NCBI GenBank assembly: GCA_964472545.1
Contig: CAYYNP010000156.1
Coordinates: 1 to 23,103 of the forward strand
Direction: 5' to 3'
Length of the DNA: 23,103 bases
From: CAYYNP01 sp964472545
Lineage (GTDB): Bacteria > Planctomycetota > Planctomycetia > Pirellulales > Thermoguttaceae
The notes beneath the pieces are model-generated. The model made no database searches and was not told where the DNA came from. It saw only the letters and a program-made list of their open reading frames with translations. A program made the translations under genes and the position numbers. Below are positions 17,501 through 23,103 of this stretch, piece by piece (position 1 is the first letter of the stretch; each line of letters starts with the position of its first letter).

Positions 17501-18212
17501 CGTTCTTGTCGACGTATTCCCAACGGCCGAACAGCAGCCGCCCGTCGGGCAACACGACCGGGTCGAACTCGTTGACGTTGTTGACCGAGATGGTGTGCAT
17601 ATCCGAGCCGTCGGCGTTCATCACGTGCAGGATCGCCACGCCGGTGTTGTTGCAGGGGACCAGACCGCTGGGCCGCGTCGAAAGAAACACGATCCGCCCG
17701 TCGGGCAAGTACGCCGGGCAAACGTCGTGCTGGCCGGCGTGGGAGCCCTTATAACAATCGCACGCCGGGGCCGGATCGGTCAGCCGCCGCAGCCCCGTGC
17801 CGTCGACGCCGATCTCGTAGATGCTCGTGCTGCCGGCCGGCTCGCCTTTGAAGCAGAAGAGCAGCTTGGTGGCGTCGTCGGAGAGTTCCGGATCGTGGTA
17901 GACGCCCAGGCCGAGCGTGTTGGGTGTGGTCGGGTCGATCACCGTGCGGATCTTCCACTGGTCCTTCGGCGCCGCCGGATTCTCGATCACGTAGATCCCA
18001 CCCCCGCCCGGCGGCCACTTGTAGTAGGTGTCGTAGATGTGGATGCCGGAATAGGAATGCCGTTTGGTGAACAGCAGTGGGGCGTCGAGCAACGCCCGCA
18101 TCTGCTGCTCGGCTTCCGGTTGCGAGGCGTCCGTGGCCTCGTCGGCAACCGCATATCCGCCAACGGCCAACACACAGGCCAGCAGGAAGGCTCCGATCTT
18201 GATACTTGGCAT
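14547..18212 (-). CDS. Exported HzsA-like tri-haem protein with FN3 and LamG-like domains
   Basis: 1221-aa secreted protein. Residues 1-23 form a signal peptide with an AVA/DE cleavage site. Residues about 40-400 contain repeated propeller-like strands (PDGRIVFLSTR, PDGRLLFGRW, NPDGTQE). Three c-type haem motifs follow: CIGCH (506-510), CVSCH (558-562) and CLECH (696-700). This resembles the alpha subunit of hydrazine synthase (propeller plus haem domains), a family also seen in non-anammox planctomycetes. The C-terminus adds one or two fibronectin-III-like modules (about 840-1018) and a LamG/concanavalin-like domain (about 1025-1215, with WLHVAATFDGQTARLYENGK). No other hydrazine synthase subunit is nearby, so hydrazine synthesis is unlikely; periplasmic redox or carbohydrate-related work is a guess. 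The ATG at 18212 follows GAGGAG. Confidence 0.85.
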   Translation of the reverse strand: MPSIKIGAFLLACVLAVGGYAVADEATDASQPEAEQQMRALLDAPLLFTKRHSYSGIHIYDTYYKWPPGGGGIYVIENPAAPKDQWKIRTVIDPTTPNTLGLGVYHDPELSDDATKLLFCFKGEPAGSTSIYEIGVDGTGLRRLTDPAPACDCYKGSHAGQHDVCPAYLPDGRIVFLSTRPSGLVPCNNTGVAILHVMNADGSDMHTISVNNVNEFDPVVLPDGRLLFGRWEYVDKNALTIQSLWTMNPDGTQETSFFANNMVFPEAILDVRPVPNSHLIVGTFAKHNSTPRGSIAMVDPRKGKNGLEPITNFEHPEDPTHDRGNSCEPWPLSEDVVLLSGRPGGYARNVIEMIDRAGHRFVVHAEPDICLHSPMLVKPRQAAPILVDSIDPEATTGRFLVQDIYRGLDGVERGEIKWLRVLEETSRTSARPSGGNPYNQTFLVSSALAFGAKSFLGMVPVDEDGSAYFEVPAGRAVYLQALDADGRMVQSMRTFVQAAPGTTRSCIGCHEDKFTTTATAKPFPDIATREPDQLKPESWGSGYLDYASQVQPVLDKNCVSCHGGEEGIAGGMDLSGGWTEHFNISYENLTNRAETQLVAYWISGIDCMNGTALWSAQRFGPREHGSGAAPLAKLLVDGHDGYISKLTRRERDLLMAWIDTNGLYYGSWDYSPGGCSIPSWGKLRGELTAKMQAAGCLECHGDGNKAAYFENDWINLENPEHSRLLRAPLAGDGEGLGLEYCRNRKVDPSRKRIHLLRRGYAHAVQPPAAFPKHPRVVPDRSGEPVVSFASSDDADYQAMLEIIRRGRETALASPRVDMPGAEIVSGTCRLFVPPPVPQQAPALAASTDDEGVVTLTWERSAATIGLLADVHRSDQANFTPDDQTRIACTALSRHVDREAPVGVQHYALVIVSDDRQSEPRYATVHVPSPPPPKTPVGLEVLPASCAVRLKWEASGGSVLGYHVYRAKADGSELQQVTPEPIRQTTFTDGSPPMDVPLKYAVRAISGRGLQSEPTAAVDAIAKLILDPMFTAEFTQKQARGLLHGGKTLPGKLHGGATGANSVLDLAHGGHATFPHQGAFDLGQPLSMTCWIWIDEPGTMPVFVSCGHWQKAGWFLQRLGGTWRWHVGGVDCDGGKPALKQWLHVAATFDGQTARLYENGKLLAETAGAANTAVWPGELFIGQYSGTPGPDFQVTGRIAGVEIYNRALEAAEIAKAAKSPPQ

Positions 18213-18260
18213 AACTTGCTCCTCGTGAGACGCTAAGGCCCGCAACAACACCGCATTGTC

Positions 18261-18289
18261 AGGATAGCCTACCACGGCGGGCGTATCAA
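18261..18289 (-). promoter_or_regulatory. Candidate sigma70-type promoter for the haem protein gene
   Basis: On the minus strand TTGATA (18284-18289) and TATCCT (18261-18266) are separated by exactly 17 bases. They match 5/6 and 4/6 of the -35 and -10 consensus. The pair falls in the 87-base gap between the WD40 gene and the haem protein gene, leaving a leader of about 40 bases before the ATG at 18212. Confidence 0.45.
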
Positions 18290-18299
18290 CAGGTGTGTG

Positions 18300-20036
18300 C
18301 TAGGACGGCCGGTCGTCCACCCAAGGCGGATCGGTCCGGCGCGACTGGCGGATGGCGACGGTCACCTCCCGCCAGCGCCGCGCGCCGCGGCGATATGACA
18401 CGAACAGAGCCACTGCAACGACCGTGCCCATGAGTATCAGCAGCGAGATCGGCAAGACGTTGCTCGACGAGTCGTCGACGTTGGGCATCCAGAGCCGCAC
18501 GTTCCCGCGGGGGGGCTTGGCGAGCACGCAATTGCCATAGAGTCCGAGGATCTGCTCCGGCGGCATCTTCTCCAGCGGCACGCGTGTGCTCTCGAACAGC
18601 TTCGTGCCGTCGTCGACCGAGAATCGCCGGAGAATGCCGGAAAACGTCTGCGTCACCAACTGCGTTCCGCCGGCTTCGAAAAAGACATCCTGCACGGCCG
18701 TCTGGTGATCGGAAAACTCCCGCACGAGGCGGCCGGTATCCGCCTGCCACAACCGTACTGACTTGTCGTCGCTTGCCGTGGCGACGAATCGTCCGGTCGG
18801 GTCGAAGGCGGCCGTGTTGACCGTCCCCGTATGGCCGCGGAGGATGGTCTTCGCTTTCCCACTGGCGATGTCCCAGAGCACGGTCGTTGGGGCGTCCGAA
18901 ACCGTCAGGAGGTATCGGCCGTCGGGCGAGAACTCGATTTGATAGACGACCGTATTGGGAAGGGTAAACTCCTGGATCTGCGTACCGTCGCTGGTACGAA
19001 CGACTCGCACCCTCGACTCGTGCAGCGCGTTCGGACGCAGGACGCCCGGAGAAGTGAACTCCACGGTGGCGATCAACTGCTCGTCGCGCGACCGGACGTA
19101 GCGGATGATCGAGAATCCCGGCTGCGGCTTCATCTCGTGAACGATCCGGCAGTCCGACAGATCGACAACCTGGACTTTACCGATCGCCACCGGGCCGCGA
19201 TTGGCGCGGAGGTCATCAAGCCCGCGATGCAGCAACGGCGATTCGCGTCCGACGCTCGCCAGCGCGAACTTCGCGTTGGGGTACGCGGCCAGATCGTGGC
19301 CGATCGGCAACACCGACGACTCACGAGCCACAGATTCTGAATCGACGTCGACCACCACGATTGCAGAACGGGTTGAAACCCAGTGATGGAAGGACGACCA
19401 ATAGTTCATCCGTCCGAAATACCGCTGGCGCGACACGAGCCGGTAGCCGAAGTGGTATTGAAGCAAGAGTTCGCCCTCGTTCAGCCATGTTGCGGAGCAG
19501 GTCTCCGGGTAAGGGGAGGCCCCGGCGAATTCGTCTTTGGGAAGATCCAACGTGAAGCGGTGCAGCGGTTCGCCCGTAGCCGTATCCCAGATTCGCAGTT
19601 GATGCACCGCCGATTCCAGAAACTGACGATTCGCTGGTGGATTTCTGTACGACACGACCTTCAGTTCCTCGGCCCACGTTTCGACGGTCGCCAGCATTTT
19701 CGATCCGGGCGAGAAAGCGGCGGCTTCGATGGGGGCCGGATGATCGTCGAGCAACGCGATCCGCCGCCCGCCTCGGGTGTCCCAGAGTTGGGCTGGATGA
19801 CCCTCGGTGTCCAAGAGCAAGAAGCGGTCCTGCCGATCGGCGTAGCGGGCGCGGAGCGGAGGCAGCCGCTTGACCTTCCACTCTCCGAAGGCCAACTCCG
19901 GCCGGTCCCACCGCCGGGCCTTCTCCTGCCGCCACAGCGCAACCGAACTACAAGCCAACGCGATCAATGCCGTCACCAGCAGCAAGGACCGCGTGCTGTA
20001 TTGCGACCAATGGCGTTTCGGGCAGAGTCTCCCCAT
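18300..20036 (-). CDS. Membrane-anchored WD40 repeat protein of unknown function
   Basis: 578-aa protein with a hydrophobic anchor at about 16-36 (following RHWSQYSTRSLLL) and a second at about 527-547. WD-type blades lie between: QLWDTRGGR (83-91), LRIWDTATGE (147-156), TVLWDIASGK (385-394), GHTGTVNTAAFDPTGRFVATASDDKSVRLW (401-430) and weaker ones. Basic residues flank both membrane segments on their outer sequence ends, so the propeller is predicted outside the cytoplasmic membrane with both ends inside. WD40 propellers bind proteins; the partner is unknown. The ATG at 20036 is chosen because it opens the basic/anchor N-terminus; earlier in-frame codons run through a repeat and into the neighbouring gene. 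No clear ribosome site is visible. Confidence 0.8.
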   Translation of the reverse strand: MGRLCPKRHWSQYSTRSLLLVTALIALACSSVALWRQEKARRWDRPELAFGEWKVKRLPPLRARYADRQDRFLLLDTEGHPAQLWDTRGGRRIALLDDHPAPIEAAAFSPGSKMLATVETWAEELKVVSYRNPPANRQFLESAVHQLRIWDTATGEPLHRFTLDLPKDEFAGASPYPETCSATWLNEGELLLQYHFGYRLVSRQRYFGRMNYWSSFHHWVSTRSAIVVVDVDSESVARESSVLPIGHDLAAYPNAKFALASVGRESPLLHRGLDDLRANRGPVAIGKVQVVDLSDCRIVHEMKPQPGFSIIRYVRSRDEQLIATVEFTSPGVLRPNALHESRVRVVRTSDGTQIQEFTLPNTVVYQIEFSPDGRYLLTVSDAPTTVLWDIASGKAKTILRGHTGTVNTAAFDPTGRFVATASDDKSVRLWQADTGRLVREFSDHQTAVQDVFFEAGGTQLVTQTFSGILRRFSVDDGTKLFESTRVPLEKMPPEQILGLYGNCVLAKPPRGNVRLWMPNVDDSSSNVLPISLLILMGTVVAVALFVSYRRGARRWREVTVAIRQSRRTDPPWVDDRPS

Positions 20037-20097
20037 GACGTCATGATAGTGCAGAAGCGGCGCGTGTTCGAGTGCTTGTGAAACCACGACTGGCACC

Positions 20098-20140
20098 AGG
20101 GCCATGAATGGCCCTATTGCAGGAATGGGCGCCTTGCCCA
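20098..20140. repeat. Pair of short hairpins between the split TIR gene and the WD40 gene
   Basis: AGGGCCAT (20098-20105) and ATGGCCCT (20108-20115) are perfect 8-base arms separated by two bases. A second stem, TGGGC/GCCCA with a 5-base loop, follows at 20126-20140. They lie 21-63 bases past the stop at 20161 in the direction of transcription. They could be a terminator without a U-run or a REP-like element. Confidence 0.65.
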
Positions 20141-20160
20141 TTTGCCCACCGCCAACCCGA

Positions 20161-20685
20161 TCACTTCTCCAAGATTGTGATCGCCCGACGCAGCAGGTCG
20201 CCCGCCTCCGCCAAGTTCCCGAGGTCTTGCTCGACCATCGCCAAGTTGGAGTAGCTGACGGCCAGCGTGGGATGGTCCGGCTCGAAGGCTTTTTCGCAGA
20301 GCGCCTTTGCTCGGCGGCGGAGATCCCGACAGGCGGCGAAGTCACCCAAGGCATGGAGTGGAGTGCCCGTTGTGTTGGCCAGATCGGCCCCGGCGGTCTC
20401 TTCCGCATCGATCAGCAGCAGGGCGTATTCCCGCAGCGGGTCGATCTCCCAGCGGTTCTCACGTTGTACCCAGCCCTCCTCGAGAAACTCGGCCCGGGCT
20501 TCGGCGTAGTCATTGAGTTCGTCGCGCAGTTGCCTGCCCAACGCGTCGTCCGTTTGGGTGCCGACGAGATCCTGTAGCAGCCGGTGCATTCTTGCAAGCT
20601 GCGATTCCTGGCCGACCGTCAAGAGACGCAACCCGTCGAGGCGGCGGAGCAGCCGCTGCCAGGGATCGGAATAGCCGGGCTGCGG
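20161..20685 (-). pseudogene. 3' remnant of the TIR-NB-ARC gene: winged-helix end and TPR segment after an in-frame stop
   Basis: Reading in the same frame past the TAA at 20686-20688 gives a continuous protein: PQPGYSDPWQRLLRRLDGL, then a helical region ARMHRLLQDLVG, then a kinesin-light-chain-type tetratricopeptide repeat (FEPDHPTLAVSYSNLAMV with EQDLGNLAEAGDLLRRAI). This is the normal continuation of TIR-NB-ARC-TPR proteins. The segment has no convincing start of its own: the first candidates are a TTG at 20631 and an ATG at 20589, without a good ribosome site. It ends at TGA 20161 after only about one full repeat, shorter than the usual TPR arrays. It is most likely a disabled or truncated sensor domain, unless the stop is read through. 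Confidence 0.75.
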
Positions 20686-22110
20686 TTATTCGACCGCCTC
20701 GGGGAACTCCTCGCGAACCAACGCCCGCAGCCAGGGTTCCGCGATCGTATCGGGCGGCAGGAGTGCTGCGAGTTGAAGCACGCGGGTTTCCGCCGGCGAA
20801 AGGACCGCGAACGTGGGCTTCAACAGCGGGCCAAGCAGCTTTTTCGGGTGCCGGATCCGCACCAGTTCGTCGCGGCCGGCGCCTTCGACGGCCCGAATGC
20901 CCTCGTGCTCAAGCCGCCGCAAATAGTCGGCGTGGGAGATCTCGGGGTTCTCGCGCAGATAGACCGCCACCACCTCGACCGCCAGCGTCCAGCCGCCCAG
21001 GCGCCGCACGATTCCTGCGGCCGCCTCGCGCTGCCCGTCGGGGATCTCCCGATGCCGGGCCAGCAGGTCCAGGGCGTCGGGCTCGTCGAGCCATTCCAGC
21101 GAAAGGTACGTAAGCCCGTGGAGATGCTCCGGTCCCAGCCGCGTGGTCACCAGCACGTGGACGTTCGGCCCGCGGGGCAGGTGGTTGTCGAGTTGCTGCG
21201 GCGCGAGCAGGTTCGCGTCGTCAACGTTGTCCAACAGCAACAACGACCGCGGGCCGCTTTGCAGCTTCCGGCGGACCCGGGCAAAACCGGCGGCCAAGTC
21301 TCGCTGTTCGCCGTCGGTGAGCGTAACGTTCAGGTGCGAAGCCAGCTTCACCACGGCCACGCGGAGATCGTCCACGCCGGAGGTTTCCAGCAGGAAGCGC
21401 CCGCCGGGATACTCCGCGGCCATTTCGTGGGCGTGTTGCAGGGCCAGGGCCGTCTTGCCGATGCCGCCGATGCCGCGCACCGCCGTGATCGCCCCGCGGC
21501 CGGCGTCGGCCAACATTTGGGCGACCTTCCGTTTCTCCTCTTCCCGGCCGACGAAGTTCGGGTTGTGCCAGGGGATCGTCGACGGCGAGGCCAAGCTGCT
21601 GTCGACCCGCTCGATCCGTTCGCGGATTTGGGCCACGAGTTGCCCGATCGGCCCGGTCAACTCGTCCAAGGCACGGGGGCCGGCGCCGGCCCGCACGTCG
21701 AGCATCTGCCGTCCGGCCAGATCGGCGGCCCAGGGATCGGACGTATCGCCGCCGAGTGCCCGTTGCATCGGCTCGGCCGTGCGGAGGTAGACCGGCGCGA
21801 GGCCCTCGCCGGGGACCGAGAGCCGCCGCTCGTTTTCCAGATAGGCGTCGCATTCCATCCGGCACCAGCGGCTGTCGAAGTAGGCGGGCGAGACGGCCGC
21901 CAGCATCGTCTTGGCCGATTTGGCGGCCGTTTCGATCCGTCGCCGCCAGTCGTCCATGGTGGCCACGGTGTCGACGTCGAAGAAGACGCGATCGGCCCCC
22001 AGTTCTTGCCGGAGGATCTCGACCAGCCCACTGAGCCAGCCGCCGGCGTCGTCTCGCCGGGCGTAGCTGACAAACAGATCGTATCCGTCGCCCTGGTGGC
22101 TGCCACCCAT
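20686..22110 (-). CDS. TIR-NB-ARC STAND protein, cut short by an in-frame TAA
   Basis: 474-aa product. Residues 9-95 form a TIR domain (YDLFVSYARRDD, VFFDVDTVATMDDWR, SPAYFDSRWCRMECDAYL), with Glu86 at the position of the catalytic glutamate in NAD-cleaving TIRs. Residues about 185-470 are an NB-ARC NTPase: P-loop GIGGIGKT (213-220), Walker B LLLLDNVDD (Asp294), sensor TTR (322-324) and a GLPLA-like GGWTLAVE (372-379). Such proteins sense a trigger through C-terminal repeats and then activate the TIR, often in phage defence or cell suicide. Here the sensor is separated by a TAA at 20686-20688, although its frame continues intact to 20161. The ATG at 22110 follows GGGAG. The product may be inactive or deregulated, or a full-length form may arise by readthrough. 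Confidence 0.85.
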   Translation of the reverse strand: MGGSHQGDGYDLFVSYARRDDAGGWLSGLVEILRQELGADRVFFDVDTVATMDDWRRRIETAAKSAKTMLAAVSPAYFDSRWCRMECDAYLENERRLSVPGEGLAPVYLRTAEPMQRALGGDTSDPWAADLAGRQMLDVRAGAGPRALDELTGPIGQLVAQIRERIERVDSSLASPSTIPWHNPNFVGREEEKRKVAQMLADAGRGAITAVRGIGGIGKTALALQHAHEMAAEYPGGRFLLETSGVDDLRVAVVKLASHLNVTLTDGEQRDLAAGFARVRRKLQSGPRSLLLLDNVDDANLLAPQQLDNHLPRGPNVHVLVTTRLGPEHLHGLTYLSLEWLDEPDALDLLARHREIPDGQREAAAGIVRRLGGWTLAVEVVAVYLRENPEISHADYLRRLEHEGIRAVEGAGRDELVRIRHPKKLLGPLLKPTFAVLSPAETRVLQLAALLPPDTIAEPWLRALVREEFPEAVE

Positions 22111-22198
22111 GATTGCTCCCGGCCTTCGTCAAACGTGTCGGCTAAGCTCTAGCCTATCCGATCTCGCCGGGAAAGGGAACGGGCAGCCGGGCGAATCG

Positions 22199-23044
22199 TC
22201 ACGGCGCAAAGTCCTTCGCGTCGACCGATTCCCCCCCGTCGATCGTCGCCAGCGCACGATAGACCTTCAAGTCGATCCTATCGGAAATGAAGTGGCCGCT
22301 GCCGTCACACATGGCGAAATTGGCGCCGCCGGGGTGGCGGCTCATGAAGGAGTAGTTGTGGGCCCAGTCCCGGGCGTTATCTTTGGGAAGAACGCCGGGC
22401 TTCTCGTAATTCAAGGGGATGGCACAGGTAGCCGTGGCGCCGTCGTAGGAATACCAGGCACTCCAGACGCAGAACTCCGGCACCGCCTCGCCAATGGCGA
22501 GCGTGAACTCGGTGCCGTCGCCGTTTTGCAGGTCCTTGATTTCGGTGAGGACGGCCCCCATCTTGCCGCGGCAGATCAGCCCGTCGCCTCGGTCGAGGCC
22601 GTCGTAGGTGTCCCAGTTTCGGCCTGAGGTAATCTGGTAGAGTTGCTTGCAGTGTTTGTAGGTGCCAAATTCCCAATTGCTGCCGGCGACCGCCTTGTAG
22701 TTGGTCACCCCGACCTCGCGGTCGCCGCCCAGCGCCTGGCCAGCGAGCTTTCCCTCGTGGAGATCGGAGGGGCAGGTGAACACGGCCACCGCGGTCGTGG
22801 CCACCTCCATGTTATTGCGGCCCCGCGCCTGGTCGACGTAGTTCAACGGACGCCCGAACGCCATTCTCTCGTACAACGCCTGGTGGCCCAAATCGGCCAG
22901 CAAGTAACTCAGCCAGCTATGTCCGGCCGTGCGGTTGGGGTCCTTCATCGTCGGCTGTTTTCGCCCGTCGTTGATCCCCCAGTTGATCGGATAGGCCTTG
23001 TTCCGGGTCTCGTATTCGACCATCGCCAGGGCGATCTGCTTCAT
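22199..23044 (-). CDS. DUF1559 protein lacking the pilin-like N-terminus
   Basis: 281-aa protein of the planctomycete DUF1559 family: NNMKQIALAMVEYETRNKAYP at the start, WLSYLLADLGHQALYERM, FTCPSDLHEG, and the C-terminal signature HPGGANFAMCDGSGHFISD. Family members normally begin with a prepilin-type methylation motif and hydrophobic helix (GFTLVELLVV-like) just before NNLKQI, and are exported through a pseudopilin-type route. Here the frame upstream of Met23044 still reads RANN, matching the family, but meets a TAG at 23078-23080 after about ten codons. A palindromic repeat follows. The gene is therefore probably 5'-truncated, with a weak GGAAG site before the ATG allowing residual expression. 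The window ends 59 bases upstream, so the rest cannot be checked. Confidence 0.8.
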   Translation of the reverse strand: MKQIALAMVEYETRNKAYPINWGINDGRKQPTMKDPNRTAGHSWLSYLLADLGHQALYERMAFGRPLNYVDQARGRNNMEVATTAVAVFTCPSDLHEGKLAGQALGGDREVGVTNYKAVAGSNWEFGTYKHCKQLYQITSGRNWDTYDGLDRGDGLICRGKMGAVLTEIKDLQNGDGTEFTLAIGEAVPEFCVWSAWYSYDGATATCAIPLNYEKPGVLPKDNARDWAHNYSFMSRHPGGANFAMCDGSGHFISDRIDLKVYRALATIDGGESVDAKDFAP

Positions 23045-23086
23045 GTTGTTGGCTCTTCCGTTTTCAGGTGCAGAACGCTAGGAATA

Positions 23087-23100
23087 CGGCCTTCAGGCCG
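23087..23100. repeat. Short palindrome at the window edge
   Basis: CGGCCT-TC-AGGCCG is a perfect 6-bp-arm palindrome 43 bases upstream of the DUF1559 start codon. It is of the REP-like type and could mark the point where the 5' part of that gene was lost. Confidence 0.6.
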
Positions 23101-23103
23101 GCG

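Noticed and set aside
14547..18212. Calling the haem protein a true hydrazine synthase subunit
   Set aside because: The other subunits are absent here, the C-terminal modules differ, and surrounding genes do not suggest anammox metabolism.
20584..22152. Long plus-strand open frame (522 codons) antisense to the TIR-NB-ARC gene
   Set aside because: The minus strand has clear TIR and NB-ARC motifs. In GC-rich DNA long antisense frames are common, and this one shows no recognisable domain.
1..23103. CRISPR array, tRNA, rRNA or insertion sequence
   Set aside because: No regularly spaced repeats with unique spacers, no tRNA cloverleaf or rRNA-like stretch, and no transposase motifs were seen. The only tandem arrays are the 14-bp minisatellite and the short coding repeats.

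Overview
The window looks like a GC-rich chromosome segment of a planctomycete, probably of the Pirellulales type. This is inferred from a DUF1559 protein, a hydrazine-synthase-alpha-like haem protein, a TIR/NB-ARC/TPR protein, a WD40 protein that begins with a planctomycete-style 'STRSLLL' membrane anchor, and many short palindromic repeats. There are nine recognisable genes, one of them interrupted by a stop codon. Eight of the nine are on the minus strand.

Region 1 (1-265) is a non-coding tail. It holds eight copies of a G-rich 14-bp tandem repeat and a long structured inverted repeat just downstream of the first operon.

Region 2 (266-13149, minus strand) is the main system: a compact five-gene iterative polyketide / PUFA-synthase-like operon. 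In transcription order: a 2521-aa megasynthase (two flavin TIM-barrels of the nitronate monooxygenase/FabK/PfaD fold, then KS, AT, ACP, KR); a 1117-aa protein (AT, double-hotdog DH, Sfp-type phosphopantetheinyl transferase); a stand-alone 97-aa ACP; an alpha/beta hydrolase; and a short-chain dehydrogenase. The genes overlap or almost touch. KS, AT, ACP, KR, DH, a likely ER and the ACP-activating enzyme are all encoded together, so the operon looks self-sufficient for building a reduced or partly unsaturated chain. The hydrolase and SDR could release and tailor it. The product is unknown. The AT-DH-PPTase gene carries a palindromic repeat in frame, and the first flavin barrel lacks the usual histidine.

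Region 3 (13150-14525) is a 332-bp divergent intergenic segment with a repeat doublet, followed by a plus-strand lipoprotein of the SppA/S49 fold. Both catalytic residues of that protein appear to be replaced.

Region 4 (14547-23103, minus strand) holds an exported tri-haem HzsA-like protein with FN3 and LamG-like C-terminal modules, a membrane-tethered WD40 protein, a TIR-NB-ARC-TPR protein split by an in-frame TAA, and a DUF1559 protein that lacks the usual pilin-like N-terminus. These do not obviously form a pathway with the synthase.
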